From a virus, in IMG/VR virus record IMGVR_UViG_3300028774_000007, positions 62,001 to 126,000 of that record: a stretch of 64,000 bases of DNA; one strand, written 5' to 3'. A model generated the notes under the pieces. It was not told the origin of the DNA and did not search any database. It worked only from the letters and a program-made list of their open reading frames with translations. This document shows, piece by piece, positions 1 to 9,097 of this stretch. Position numbers and translations under genes: made by a program. Position 1 is the stretch's first letter. Each line of letters starts with the position of its first letter.

Positions 1-648
1 CAAACACACAAAGCTTATGCTAGTGTAGATTCTAATAATATTGTAACTAAATTATTCTCTGATGTTTTTATACAACCAACTGATACGGACGTATTAATCA
101 TTGAAGGACAAGGAGATTCTGTAGTTTATATACAAAATAGTTATACATTGATGGATGAAAATCAATGTTATAATTATAAAATAGTTGATGGAAAAATAGT
201 CACTAGAGATTTAGAAGAAAAACAATCTGATGTTGATTATATAAATCGTGTGAAAATACAAAAATTACAAGAGATATCAAATGCTTGTGAGAAAACAGTA
301 TATGCAGGAACTGATGTGACTACATCTTTAGGTGTAGAACATTTTTCTTGTACTGCAAATGACCAAACTAACATTTCGGCTTCTGCTTCTGCCGTATTAC
401 AAGGGGCAACGCAAATCCCATATCATGCTGATGGTAAATTATGTAGAGTATTTAGTGGTGAAGAAATCACTAATTTATATACAAGCGTTAAGTTATTTGT
501 TACATATCAAGTTACATTCTGTAATCACTTAAATATTTGGATTAAACGTTGTACGACAATTGATGAATTGAACTCTATAACATATACTTCTAAACTCCCA
601 AGTGATTTATTAGAAAATTTTAATACTATTATGGGTATAGTAGAATAG
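1..648 (+). CDS. Phage tail/fibre-associated protein, 5'-truncated by window edge
   Basis: The reading frame is open from base 1 and ends at 648, so the gene starts before the window; the first possible start inside it (TTG at 148) is not needed. The visible part is about 215 residues. Its middle has a helical stretch (KIQKLQEISNACEKTV) followed by a beta-rich segment, a layout common in phage tail-tip and fibre-attachment proteins of the DUF4376 kind. It lies directly upstream of tail, baseplate and lysis genes on the same strand. The family assignment is a guess from layout; the tail role comes from position. Confidence 0.55.
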   Translation, partial: QTHKAYASVDSNNIVTKLFSDVFIQPTDTDVLIIEGQGDSVVYIQNSYTLMDENQCYNYKIVDGKIVTRDLEEKQSDVDYINRVKIQKLQEISNACEKTVYAGTDVTTSLGVEHFSCTANDQTNISASASAVLQGATQIPYHADGKLCRVFSGEEITNLYTSVKLFVTYQVTFCNHLNIWIKRCTTIDELNSITYTSKLPSDLLENFNTIMGIVE

Positions 649-655
649 AAAGAAT

Positions 656-1075
656 ATGAAAAAGTTATTCGAAAATTTAATTTTGTTTTTAATTGGTGGT
701 AGCATTTATTTCTTTTCTGAATGTATATTCAGAGGTTATTCGTTTATGCCTATGTTTATCGTAGGCGGTATATCGTTTCTATGTATAGGAGCATTAAATA
801 ATACAGTGTTTAATTGGAACACACCTTTATTAATACAACAATTTATATCAATGCTTATTATTACTTCTTTAGAATTTGCAAGTGGTATGATATTGAACGT
901 TTATATGGGATTAAATATGTGGGATTATTCTAACCAATGGGGGAACATTTATGGACAGATTTGTCCAAAATTTATGATAATCTGGTTCTTTGTTTCTCTT
1001 ATTGGTATTATTTTAGATGATATTATTAGATGGAAACTGTTTAAAGAAGAAAGACCGCATTATCAATTATTATGA
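656..1075 (+). CDS. Small polytopic membrane protein, CmpB/ABC-transporter-type-IV-like
   Basis: A 139-residue protein with about four hydrophobic segments (roughly residues 5-24, 30-48, 60-85, 103-122) and a basic C-terminus. The layout and the motif around GYSFMPMFIVGGISFLCIG resemble the short integral membrane proteins annotated as putative ABC transporter type IV (CmpB), which occur in Firmicutes and their phages. It starts 7 bases after the previous stop behind AGAAAGAAT. It sits in the tail module rather than next to the endolysin, so a lysis role is possible but unsupported. Confidence 0.6.
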   Translation: MKKLFENLILFLIGGSIYFFSECIFRGYSFMPMFIVGGISFLCIGALNNTVFNWNTPLLIQQFISMLIITSLEFASGMILNVYMGLNMWDYSNQWGNIYGQICPKFMIIWFFVSLIGIILDDIIRWKLFKEERPHYQLL

Positions 1076-1093
1076 AAGAATAGGGGGTGTAAT

Positions 1094-1996
1094 ATGGTAT
1101 TTTTAGGTAATTCATTTTTCTTAGGGCAAAAGTGTATGAGAACTACCCCATCAAGTATTTCTCATATTGTAAAAATTAAATTACAAAATGGTATGTTCGA
1201 TGAAGTATATATTGGTAAGGATACAAATACAACATATACAACAGATATAAATCCTACATGGGATTATAATACACTTTTACACGCATTTTTCAATGGTAAT
1301 TTATATGCTGGTAATGTAGATTTCCAATTATCACAAGTAAGTTCTATAAGAATAAAACGTAGAGTAACTGGTGAATATGAGTATACTACATTATTTGAGA
1401 TACCTATTAAGGTAGAATCAGATTTACGTTTTACAAGATATGATAGATTAGCACAATCTGGAATACAGTATGATTACATAAGCGTTCCAGTACTAAATAA
1501 CGTAGAAGGTAACTCTAGTGTTAAGAGCGTTTTAAGTCAATTTGAAGGTGTATTTATTGTTGGTAAAGACCAAACATTCAATACAATATTAAATGTTGCA
1601 ATCACTTCACAAAAGAATAGACCATCTTCCATTATCAATACAATAGATAGAAAATATCCATATGTTGTTTCTAATGGATTAAATAATTATTATAGCGGTA
1701 CAACAACTGGTATGTTCTTAGAAACAGAAACAGATAATTTCACATGGAAATATTATGATGGGTGGAAACATAGAGCCGATTTAATGGATTTTTTATGTGA
1801 TGGTAAGCCTAAAATTCTAAAGCATTATGATGGAAGAATTTGGATGATATCTGTTGTTGAAAATCCAACCGAAACAGTACAAGAACAAAATGATATTGTA
1901 ATTACTTCATTTAACTGGACTGAAAGTGATGATTATAATTCAACTAATGCGTTATATAATGGTGGGTTTATTGAAGTTAATGTTGAGGGGAGATGA
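1094..1996 (+). CDS. Tail/baseplate protein (distal-tail-like, unassigned)
   Basis: A 300-residue, beta-rich soluble protein without membrane segments. Its start follows a strong AGGGGGTG ribosome binding site. It contains a SIRIKRRV-TGEYEYTTL strand pair and a long polar middle, consistent with a distal tail or baseplate hub component. The next gene begins 6 bases after its stop, so the two are probably co-translated and act in the same tail-tip structure. I do not recognise a named family; the tail role is inferred from operon position between membrane/tail genes and a DUF5048-like protein. Confidence 0.6.
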   Translation: MVFLGNSFFLGQKCMRTTPSSISHIVKIKLQNGMFDEVYIGKDTNTTYTTDINPTWDYNTLLHAFFNGNLYAGNVDFQLSQVSSIRIKRRVTGEYEYTTLFEIPIKVESDLRFTRYDRLAQSGIQYDYISVPVLNNVEGNSSVKSVLSQFEGVFIVGKDQTFNTILNVAITSQKNRPSSIINTIDRKYPYVVSNGLNNYYSGTTTGMFLETETDNFTWKYYDGWKHRADLMDFLCDGKPKILKHYDGRIWMISVVENPTETVQEQNDIVITSFNWTESDDYNSTNALYNGGFIEVNVEGR

Positions 1997-2002
1997 TAAT
2001 CA

Positions 2003-3412
2003 ATGCCATATCAAGTACAGCAAGAAGACATTAGATTATTAAAACAATCTCCAAAGACTAATTATGTTTCGTTAGAGTTACAAAATAACGTATTTAAAAC
2101 AATAGATAAAATGGAAGGTCAACTTGTATCTGATTCATATACAATTGATGCAGATTCTGATATAAGAAGAACCTTTACACTTACATTAGTTGTAAGTGAT
2201 TCAAGTTTTAACATAGGAGAAAATTCTAAAATATGGTTGAATAAATATATTAAAATTACTATTGGTACTTTTAATTTAAGGACAGAATCAATCGTATGGT
2301 ATCCCGTAGGTACATACCTATTTACAGATACTAACTATAAATATGATTCAGTTTCTAATATATTAACATTAACTTGTGTAGATTTAATGAGTAAATTAAC
2401 GGGATTAAGAAACGGGCAACTTACTGGTTTAACTACCTCAATACCACAAGGTTCTGTACTTCGTGATACGATAATTTCAGTAATCACACAGTTAGGTGGA
2501 TTCCCAAATTATAGAATTGAGGATGCTGGAAAACCAATACCATATGACTTGAATTTTTCAACTGGGGCAACTGTTTATGAAATTCTTACGACACTAAGAG
2601 ACTTATATGCAGGATATGAAATGTTCTTTGATATTGATAATGTGTTCGTATTTCAACCAATACCAACATGTAAAGATACAGATTATTTTTTAGTAGATAC
2701 AGACTTAAAGGATTTAGTTATTTCAGAAGAAGTAAGTAACTCATTTTCTGATGTTAAGAATGTCACAGAAGTTTGGGGTCAAAACATTGAAGCTGATAGA
2801 TATACTGACAGTGTAACTATGAGTGGAGATACATATACTTTAACATTTACTTCCGCAATAGTTTTAAGTAATTATTTAGATATATCTTTTAAAGCATCAG
2901 CAAATAATGTTGCAAATGCAAAGATTAAATTTAACACAAGTACTGTATATAATATATTAGATGAAGATGGAGTAAATATTATAGCTAATAGGATTGTGGC
3001 AGGAAAAACGTATGTAGTTAGATATAGTAATAGCACAGTTAAATTATTAGGTCAAAATCAAATATATGCTATTTGGAAAGATACCAACGCTGATAGTCCA
3101 TATAACATTAATAAAATTGGTGAGATTTGTCAAATATTTAGCGGTGGTGACTATGAAAAAATATATTCTGACGACCTAGCTTTAGAACGTGCTAAATATG
3201 AAAACTGGTTAAAAACAAGATTACAAGATGCGACCGTGTTAGAAATGATTAATATACCTTGGATGGATGTAAATAAAAAGATTTTATACCAAAGTAAAGT
3301 AACAGGAGTAACACAAGGATATATAACTAAATCAATTAATGGCTCAACAACAACTGGGACGATGACAACTAATATTATAAAATATTACCCATTGTATCCA
3401 GACATTATATAA
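2003..3412 (+). CDS. Baseplate/tail-tip protein, DUF5048-like
   Basis: A 469-residue protein. Residues around 115-175 (NILTLTCVDLMSKLTGLRNG followed by a region predicted to bind the baseplate core) resemble DUF5048 proteins, which are found as upper baseplate or tail-tip proteins of clostridial siphophages. A long beta-rich insert (about 245-330) carries no recognised domain. A ribosome binding site GGGGAGATGA precedes the ATG. Acting at the tail tip, it probably connects the tail tube to the receptor-binding apparatus encoded downstream. The family call is moderate; the tail-module call is stronger because of context. Confidence 0.6.
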   Translation: MPYQVQQEDIRLLKQSPKTNYVSLELQNNVFKTIDKMEGQLVSDSYTIDADSDIRRTFTLTLVVSDSSFNIGENSKIWLNKYIKITIGTFNLRTESIVWYPVGTYLFTDTNYKYDSVSNILTLTCVDLMSKLTGLRNGQLTGLTTSIPQGSVLRDTIISVITQLGGFPNYRIEDAGKPIPYDLNFSTGATVYEILTTLRDLYAGYEMFFDIDNVFVFQPIPTCKDTDYFLVDTDLKDLVISEEVSNSFSDVKNVTEVWGQNIEADRYTDSVTMSGDTYTLTFTSAIVLSNYLDISFKASANNVANAKIKFNTSTVYNILDEDGVNIIANRIVAGKTYVVRYSNSTVKLLGQNQIYAIWKDTNADSPYNINKIGEICQIFSGGDYEKIYSDDLALERAKYENWLKTRLQDATVLEMINIPWMDVNKKILYQSKVTGVTQGYITKSINGSTTTGTMTTNIIKYYPLYPDII

Positions 3413-3427
3413 AAAGGAGATGAGTAA

Positions 3428-4123
3428 ATGGCTTATACTGATTGCCCACTAAGTACGCTACCAACTACTATTGATAGTTTTCCTAGAAGACAGGATTTAA
3501 CCCTTGCAGATTTGTCATTAGTACAAAGTTTTGAAACAAAATATGCAAGTGGAGATTTTGCTGGCGCTAACCAAATTATAGAAGATAACCCAACTTTAAA
3601 ATTAAAAATTAACAATGCAGAAACATGGAATGAAATGAGAGATGCAATTATTGCATTAGAGCATATGTTCATGACTGACATTGAAGATTACATAACTAAC
3701 GTAGCGCAATATCAAGGGACTTTTATACCATCAAAATCATATAAAAAATACGATATAGTTGATTATGTATTTAATGATGCTGTTAATTGTTATATGGTAA
3801 AATATAACAATACACCAGTTGGTACACTTCCAACTGATTTAAACTATTTTGCACCACAAACTCTTAGAGGTTTACAAGGTGTAAGTGGTATTGGTCTATC
3901 ATTTAAGAAATTATGGATTGATATAACTGAATATAAGGTAGATGAAAGTGTGTCTTATTTAGGTGATATTTATCAATGTTTAATTCAAAATGTAGGACAT
4001 AACCCATTAACTTCACCTACGTATTGGTTAAAAATTATGTACTTAACACCTCAAATTGTTACTAGCACAGATAAACCAACAAGTTTGAAATCTGGCGGCT
4101 ATTGGTTTAAGATAGTTGCTTAA
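3428..4123 (+). CDS. Baseplate protein with carbohydrate-binding (CBM5/12-like) segments
   Basis: A 231-residue protein behind AAAAGGAGATGA. Two short modules, about residues 98-140 (GTFIPSKSYKKYDIVDYVF ... YMVKYN) and 168-205 (DESVSYLGDIYQCLIQN ... YWLKI), have the pattern 'aromatic-x-valine-Y ... Y-x-C/V ... YW' of chitin-binding CBM5/12 domains seen on phage fibres and baseplates. Such modules usually bind cell-wall or capsule sugars. The N-terminal part is probably a structural anchor. The C-terminal segment (STDKPTSLKSGGYWFKIV) is typical of short phage appendage proteins. It lies immediately before the endolysin. Confidence 0.6.
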   Translation: MAYTDCPLSTLPTTIDSFPRRQDLTLADLSLVQSFETKYASGDFAGANQIIEDNPTLKLKINNAETWNEMRDAIIALEHMFMTDIEDYITNVAQYQGTFIPSKSYKKYDIVDYVFNDAVNCYMVKYNNTPVGTLPTDLNYFAPQTLRGLQGVSGIGLSFKKLWIDITEYKVDESVSYLGDIYQCLIQNVGHNPLTSPTYWLKIMYLTPQIVTSTDKPTSLKSGGYWFKIVA

Positions 4124-4144
4124 TAGAAAGGGGATTAATATATT

Positions 4145-5248
4145 ATGAATATTAAAGGAATTGATGTTTCAAAGCATCAAGGTAAAATTGATTGGTCAAA
4201 AGTAAAAGCAGATGGTGTAAAATTTGCTATGATTCGTGCTGGATATGGTAATTCTATATCACAAAAAGATACTTTATTTGACTATAATGTTACGAATGCT
4301 TTAGCTAACGGAATTGACGTAGGAGCATATTGGTTTAGTTATGCTGTTTCATCAACAGATGCACGAAAAGAAGCACAAGTGTTTTTACAAGTTATTGAAA
4401 AATATAGAGGTAAAATGAAATACCCAGTATGCTTCGATTATGAATATGATTCAGTCAAATATTCTATATCAAAGGGTGTGACACCTACTAAATCATCGAT
4501 GACTAGCATAGCAAAAACATTTATGACAGAAGTTAAAAATACTGGATGGGCTACCATGAATTATACTAATATGGATTTTATTAGAAATAAATTCGATATG
4601 TCACAGCTAAGTGAGTTTGAGATATGGCTTGCAGACTACAGTGGCTCACCAGACGTTACTTGCGGTATTCAGCAAACAAGTAGTAATGGTAAAGTTAATG
4701 GGATTAGCGGCTCTGTAGATATGGATACAGCATTTAAGGATTATGCAAATCATCAAACTGCATCAGATGCAGTAAGTGATACAACTTCTGATTTTAGTAT
4801 TTCAAAAGGTAATTCATATCAATTTAAAATTACATCAAGTAATACACCTAGCTTTATTTTAGGAACTGCTAATGTATTCACAGTCAGTTTAGTTAGTCAA
4901 ATTGGTAAGGAATATTTATTTAGAATCACAGCGATTGGAAATTCTGGTCAAGCAAGCGGAGTATTCCTTGATGGCAAGAAGATTTGTATAGTTACCGTTA
5001 AAGAAGATATTGTAGTTTCTGATACACCAACTACATTAAATGTTTCTAAGGGTAAAACTTATCAGTTTAAATTAACGGCAGATAAAAAACCAGTTTTCAC
5101 TTGTGGAAATGGTGGGATATTTATTGTTGATTTTGTAAAGTCAGAAGGTAATGACCATTTCTTTAAAGTAACAGCTATTGGGGATATTGGTCAATCAGCA
5201 GGATTTTATGCAAATGGTAAGAATATCTGTATAGGTACAATTAAATGA
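4145..5248 (+). CDS. Endolysin, GH25 lysozyme with two C-terminal wall-binding repeats
   Basis: Residues 3-200 form a glycoside hydrolase family 25 muramidase, which cuts the MurNAc-GlcNAc bond of peptidoglycan at the end of infection. The hallmark N-terminal GIDVSKHQGKIDW (catalytic Asp7) and the mid-domain VCFDYEYDS (acidic pair on the TIM-barrel strand) are present. The C-terminus holds two related blocks of about 70 residues, near 217-285 and 295-367, both starting SKG-x-x-YQFK and ending with an NG/DGKxICI-x-T-x-K strand. They are probably wall-binding beta-sandwich repeats. The protein has no signal peptide, so export should depend on a holin. Its stop overlaps the next ATG (ATGA), a typical lysis cassette. 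Confidence 0.92.
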   Translation: MNIKGIDVSKHQGKIDWSKVKADGVKFAMIRAGYGNSISQKDTLFDYNVTNALANGIDVGAYWFSYAVSSTDARKEAQVFLQVIEKYRGKMKYPVCFDYEYDSVKYSISKGVTPTKSSMTSIAKTFMTEVKNTGWATMNYTNMDFIRNKFDMSQLSEFEIWLADYSGSPDVTCGIQQTSSNGKVNGISGSVDMDTAFKDYANHQTASDAVSDTTSDFSISKGNSYQFKITSSNTPSFILGTANVFTVSLVSQIGKEYLFRITAIGNSGQASGVFLDGKKICIVTVKEDIVVSDTPTTLNVSKGKTYQFKLTADKKPVFTCGNGGIFIVDFVKSEGNDHFFKVTAIGDIGQSAGFYANGKNICIGTIK

Positions 5249-5574
5249 AAAAGATTAAGAAGAAACCAGAGTTTTCTAAGTTCGTAATTGGCGCTTTAGT
5301 TTCAACTTATTTTGTAGTTTTAATTCTAGGTATTTATGTAGTGATTAGTGCTTTAATACTATATCCAGAGTATGCCGTACAAGCATTAATGGCACTATTC
5401 ACATATGTTGGTACTGTTAATGCAATTTCTATACCATTTTATTTGACTACTAAAAGAGATGAGAATCTACAGAAATATCCAGACATAAAGACAATAGATG
5501 ATTTTAAATCTATGAACGATATCAGTTCAAATATGGGTGAAGACCTATCGAATATAAACAATACGGAAAAGTGA
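5245..5574 (+). CDS. Small two-TM membrane protein of the lysis cassette (holin candidate)
   Basis: A 109-residue protein whose ATG overlaps the endolysin TGA. It has a basic N-terminus (KKIKKKPEFSKF), two hydrophobic segments (about 14-36 and 45-66) and a polar, acidic C-terminus. Size, topology and translational coupling to the lysozyme fit a holin or a holin accessory protein that controls endolysin release. A second membrane protein follows directly, so which of the two makes the lethal lesion cannot be decided from sequence. Confidence 0.65.
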   Translation: MKKIKKKPEFSKFVIGALVSTYFVVLILGIYVVISALILYPEYAVQALMALFTYVGTVNAISIPFYLTTKRDENLQKYPDIKTIDDFKSMNDISSNMGEDLSNINNTEK

Positions 5575-5584
5575 GGAATATTAT

Positions 5585-5947
5585 ATGAAAGAATTTATGA
5601 GTTTCGTTATTACAAATTGGGCATTAATTGTCGGTTTCATTTTTGTTATTATTATGGCAGTACAAAAAATCATGGAGTTTGTGGCATTACCTACAGATAA
5701 GAGAATGGCAGAAGTTAAAGAAAGACTTTTAGAATGGGTTAGAATTGCCGAAGCAGACCTTGGTAGCGGTACTGGTGTACTTAAACTTGCACAAGTATAT
5801 AATACTTTCTGCGAAGCGTTCCCTTACCTAAAGAAATGGATTACAATTGATAAATTTGATGTTCTTGTAAAAGAAGCTTTAGCTAAAATTGAAGCCGCAT
5901 TAACTACAGAACAAGCTAAAATTAATGCTTTCCATTTAAGCAAATAA
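5585..5947 (+). CDS. Phage holin, LLH/superfamily-6-like
   Basis: A 120-residue protein with one N-terminal hydrophobic segment (about 7-27, ALIVGFIFVIIMAVQKIM) followed by an amphipathic, charged helical region with the pattern KERLLEWVRIAEADLGSGTG. This architecture, one transmembrane helix plus a long helical cytoplasmic tail containing GSGTG, is that of the LLH-type phage holins that often follow GH25 lysozymes in Firmicutes phages. The ribosome binding site is GTGAGGAATATT. A 10-bp hairpin follows the gene. Confidence 0.75.
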   Translation: MKEFMSFVITNWALIVGFIFVIIMAVQKIMEFVALPTDKRMAEVKERLLEWVRIAEADLGSGTGVLKLAQVYNTFCEAFPYLKKWITIDKFDVLVKEALAKIEAALTTEQAKINAFHLSK

Positions 5948-5960
5948 TAGAAACGATATA

Positions 5961-5992
5961 TATGCCATTATGGGTAATTCTGTAATGGCATA
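5961..5992 (+). terminator. 10-bp hairpin after the holin gene
   Basis: TATGCCATTA (5961-5970) pairs perfectly with TAATGGCATA (5983-5992) around a 12-nt loop. It is followed by AATTATAAAAAG rather than a clean T-run, so it may be an attenuator, an RNA-processing site or a weak terminator between the lysis cassette and the first adhesin cassette. Confidence 0.5.
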
Positions 5993-6022
5993 ATTATAAA
6001 AAGAAAAGTGAGTGATAATAAA

Positions 6023-6352
6023 ATGGCAAATATGTCAATAAATAATTTTACATTTCATGACCATACCACAATAGCGAGTGTGGGGAATGAATTACATCTT
6101 ACTAACAATATACAGACTGTCGATGTTGAAATTGTCGCCACTGGCACATTTACGGCAAATTTTGAAGGCAAAGGTTTATCTGGTGCATGGTATCCTATTG
6201 TTGGGGCTGATTTATCTACATTAAATTTAGCAAGTAATACTAATGTTACTACAGCTTTATGGCAAATAGATTTAACTGCGTTGGTATCTTTTAGAATTAA
6301 TTTAGTACAAAATGCAGGAACTGTTTCTGTATATGGAAAGGTAGTGGGATAA
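6023..6352 (+). CDS. Small beta-rich fibre-accessory protein, copy 1
   Basis: A protein of 109 residues from ATG 6023; an in-frame GTG at 6008 would add five residues. It is a single beta-sandwich-like domain (NFTFHDHTTIASVGN ... VDVEIVATGTFTANFEGK ... FRINLVQNAGTVSVYGKVV). It is clearly paralogous to the protein at 8756-9097, which shares the start (NF-F-HE/D), the middle V-x-FEV strand and the ending GxxSVYGKVV. Its stop codon overlaps the fibre start (TAATG). Such proteins may form the fibre base or a chaperone-like partner; that is inference. Confidence 0.7.
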   Translation: MANMSINNFTFHDHTTIASVGNELHLTNNIQTVDVEIVATGTFTANFEGKGLSGAWYPIVGADLSTLNLASNTNVTTALWQIDLTALVSFRINLVQNAGTVSVYGKVVG

Positions 6353-8589
6353 TGGCAGTAGATAATATTGCAAGAGGTTTAGCAAATTCTGCTGTAATTA
6401 TTGCGCCTACTAATGTATTTACAAGTAATGCATTAAGAGATGATTATTTTACATCTAATCCATCTGAAATAAAAGATAAACTATATTGTTTCAGTAATGG
6501 TCAATTACAAAGATATACAAATGGCGCATGGGTAGATTCAAGTCCTGCTATTAAAGGTGAGCAAGGGAACATGGGTATACAAGGTGTAAAAGGTGATACT
6601 GGTGCACAAGGACTAACAGGAGCACAAGGTAATACTGGAATTACAGGAGATACTGGTGCGCAAGGTATACAAGGAATAAGCGGTTTACAAGGGGTTCAAG
6701 GTTCTGTTGGAGACCCATTCAAAATTACTAAAACATATACTTCTATTTTAGAAATGGATGCAGATTATACTAATTCAGATATAGCTATAGGTAATTTTGT
6801 ATTAATTTCATCAACAGTTGATGACATAGACAATGCTAAAGTATATGTAAAAGACCTTACTGCATACTCTTTTGTAACTGATTTATCTGGTATTTCTGGA
6901 ATCAAAGGCGAAGATGGGTTACAAGGTATTCAAGGAATTGCTGGTATACAAGGCTCTATTGGAAACACTGGGTTAACTGGTTCACAAGGTATCCAAGGAG
7001 TTAAGGGTGATACTGGTGATACTGGTTTAACAGGCTCACAAGGAGCACAAGGGGCACAAGGTATTCAAGGTATTAATGGGGCTACTGGTGAACCGTTTAA
7101 AATTACTAAAACATATACTTCTATAGCATTAATGAATGCAGACTATTCTAATGTGAGTGTAGTTATAGGCAATTTTGTATTAATATCTTCTACCGTTGAT
7201 GATGTAGATAATTCAAAAATATATGTAAAAAATTCTAATGAATTTGCATTTGTAACGGATTTATCTGGTGCAACTGGTATACAAGGTGAAACAGGATTAA
7301 CAGGCGCACAAGGTATACAAGGAGCACAAGGGATACAAGGTAATCAAGGATTAACAGGGGTTGAATCTAGTTCAGCTTATACATCTGCCGTATCTTATGG
7401 ATACACAGGGACTGAAAGCAGTTTCTATACATTATTAGCTAAGACTTCTTATGTTTCAATTCCTGCAACAGCTACTTATGCTAGTGGAATTGTTACTATA
7501 ACTACACCAGTAACAACTAATAGATTTACATTCATTGCTCCTAGTGATTTTTTAGTATCTGATACATATAAGCTAAATGGAACAGCTATTGTAGTAAAAG
7601 ACTTAAAAGGAGTAGCCTTAACTGGTGGATGGGTAACTGGCTCTCCAATAGAGTTAACAGTATCTAATTCATCAGCTTTTTTTAAGAAAGGTAGTGGTAA
7701 GCCATTAGTAGTTACCACAGGAGAATGGACTGTTAGAACCGCCGTTGAAACAAATAAGTGGTATGGTGTATGTTATGGCAACGGGTTATTTGTTTCTGTA
7801 TCCGTTATTGGAACACATAGGGTCATGACTTCACCAGACGGTATAACATGGACGGGCAGAACTGCCGCAGAAGCTAATAGTTGGACTGTTGTATGTTATG
7901 GGAATGGTTTATTTGTTGCAGTATCAAGAGATGGGACGCACCAAATTATGACTTCACCAAATGGTATAACATGGACATATAGGACTGCTCCAGAACTAAA
8001 TTTGTGGTATTCTTTATGTTTTGGCAATGGGTTATTTGTTGCAGTTTCTCAAAATGGCACGAATCAAATTATGACTTCACCAGACGGTATAACATGGACA
8101 GCTAGGGCTTCTATCGAAGCTAGTTCTTGGCATGGGATATGTTATGGTAATGGGTTATTTGTTGTGGTTGCTCAAACTGGAACACATCAAGTTATGACAT
8201 CACCAGATGGTATAACATGGACTGCAAGAAATGCCGCAGAAGCTAATTATTGGATAAGTATATGTTATGGGAATGGATTATTTGTCGCAGTTGCACAAAC
8301 TGGTACGCATCAAATCATGACTTCACCAGATGGTATAAACTGGACAGCTATAACTGCTACTGAAAATAATACTTGGGGAAGTGTGTGTTATGGTAATGGA
8401 TTATTCGTTGCAGTTGCACAAAGTGGAACACATAGAGTTATGACTTCACCAGATGGGATAAACTGGACAGCTAGAACTGCCGCAGAAAATAATGTATGGG
8501 TATCTTTGTGTTATGGTAATGAAATATTCGTTGCAGTTGGCGCTGACGGTACTAACAGAGTTATGACTACTAATATCGTTTTAAATTAA
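6352..8589 (+). CDS. Tail fibre with collagen-like segments and seven-fold repeat head
   Basis: A 745-residue receptor-binding fibre candidate. After an N-terminal anchor (NIARGLANS), residues about 65-125, 185-250 and 310-345 are Gly-X-Y collagen-like stretches (GIQGVKGDTGAQG and similar), which trimerise. Between them lie two copies of an 80-residue globular insert (PFKITKTYTSI ... DLSG). The C-terminal 290 residues contain about seven copies of a 42-residue block ending NGLFVAVSxxGTHQIMTSPDGITWT, likely forming a beta-propeller-type head. Translation is coupled to the small upstream protein by TAATG. Collagen-like fibres of this type are common in Bacillota phages. Confidence 0.85.
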   Translation: MAVDNIARGLANSAVIIAPTNVFTSNALRDDYFTSNPSEIKDKLYCFSNGQLQRYTNGAWVDSSPAIKGEQGNMGIQGVKGDTGAQGLTGAQGNTGITGDTGAQGIQGISGLQGVQGSVGDPFKITKTYTSILEMDADYTNSDIAIGNFVLISSTVDDIDNAKVYVKDLTAYSFVTDLSGISGIKGEDGLQGIQGIAGIQGSIGNTGLTGSQGIQGVKGDTGDTGLTGSQGAQGAQGIQGINGATGEPFKITKTYTSIALMNADYSNVSVVIGNFVLISSTVDDVDNSKIYVKNSNEFAFVTDLSGATGIQGETGLTGAQGIQGAQGIQGNQGLTGVESSSAYTSAVSYGYTGTESSFYTLLAKTSYVSIPATATYASGIVTITTPVTTNRFTFIAPSDFLVSDTYKLNGTAIVVKDLKGVALTGGWVTGSPIELTVSNSSAFFKKGSGKPLVVTTGEWTVRTAVETNKWYGVCYGNGLFVSVSVIGTHRVMTSPDGITWTGRTAAEANSWTVVCYGNGLFVAVSRDGTHQIMTSPNGITWTYRTAPELNLWYSLCFGNGLFVAVSQNGTNQIMTSPDGITWTARASIEASSWHGICYGNGLFVVVAQTGTHQVMTSPDGITWTARNAAEANYWISICYGNGLFVAVAQTGTHQIMTSPDGINWTAITATENNTWGSVCYGNGLFVAVAQSGTHRVMTSPDGINWTARTAAENNVWVSLCYGNEIFVAVGADGTNRVMTTNIVLN
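7718..8575 (+). repeat. Tandem 126-bp coding repeats in fibre head (about seven units)
   Basis: Units of about 126 bp encode W-x-x-x-CYGNGLFVAV-x-x-x-GTHxxMTSPDGITWT-x-R. Unit borders near 7735, 7861, 7987, 8113, 8239, 8365 and 8491 are spaced exactly 126 bp, with high DNA identity between units in the ATGACTTCACCAGATGGT segment. Seven sequential blades would suit a seven-bladed beta-propeller; units can be gained or lost by recombination. Confidence 0.8.
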
Positions 8590-8600
8590 AATTTGATAAT

Positions 8601-8618
8601 TTCATATTATAATATGAA
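8601..8618. repeat. 18-bp perfect palindrome
   Basis: TTCATATTATAATATGAA is a perfect palindrome between the fibre stop and the terminator. It could be a protein-binding site or part of the 3' untranslated structure. Confidence 0.55.
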
Positions 8619-8634
8619 ACATCACAAAATTATT

Positions 8635-8676
8635 AATACTATAGGATTAAGACAAATTTTCTATAGTATTTTTTAT
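8635..8676 (+). terminator. Rho-independent terminator after first fibre
   Basis: AATACTATAG (8635-8644) pairs with CTATAGTATT (8661-8670), and the transcript then runs into TTTTATT. It would separate the first adhesin cassette from the second (8756-10,875), so the two fibres can differ in expression. The same stem core recurs in the terminator at 11,570. Confidence 0.75.
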
Positions 8677-8755
8677 TCGCAATATATACAAAAATAAAAT
8701 ATTTTTATGTACACATATAAACAATAAATTATAAGGGGAAAGGTGAAAAACATAT

Positions 8756-9097
8756 ATGTCTAGCAATGTTTTAGAAAATTTTATATTTCATGAAGATAAT
8801 AGTGATATAGGAGATGGCAATATTCTCACAATAACAAACAATATGTCAACTGTTAATTTTGAGGTTATCTCTTCTGATGATAATGATTTTGAAGCAATGG
8901 TATACGCTCAACTTGTTGATTCAGACAGATGGTATAATTATCCATGTTTTAAGTTACCTACATATGAATTAATAGATAATTCATTTAGTGAAAGTGGCTA
9001 TATTTATACCGTTGATGTTAGTGCAATTTCTAAAATTTTTATTAGATTACTTAGCAATACTGGACTAATTTCAATTTATGGAAAAGTGGTGAGTTAA
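8756..9097 (+). CDS. Small beta-rich fibre-accessory protein, copy 2
   Basis: A 113-residue paralogue of the protein at 6023-6352. Both open with a short NF-x-FH motif, share a central strand VNFEVIS / VDVEIVA and end with LISIYGKVVS / TVSVYGKVVG. The ATG follows GGGGAAAGGTGAAAA. Its TAA overlaps the ATG of the following fibre as TAATG, exactly as in cassette 1. The conserved pairing argues that this small protein works with, or sits at the base of, the fibre encoded next to it. Confidence 0.7.
   Translation: MSSNVLENFIFHEDNSDIGDGNILTITNNMSTVNFEVISSDDNDFEAMVYAQLVDSDRWYNYPCFKLPTYELIDNSFSESGYIYTVDVSAISKIFIRLLSNTGLISIYGKVVS

Noticed and set aside
656-1075. Functional ABC transporter permease
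   Set aside because: The protein resembles the small CmpB-type membrane family only; no ATPase or binding protein is nearby, so a transporter role is not supported.
6540-8589. Diversity-generating retroelement target in the fibre gene
   Set aside because: No reverse transcriptase, template repeat or adenine-biased variable region was recognised in the window; the repeats are ordinary tandem protein repeats.
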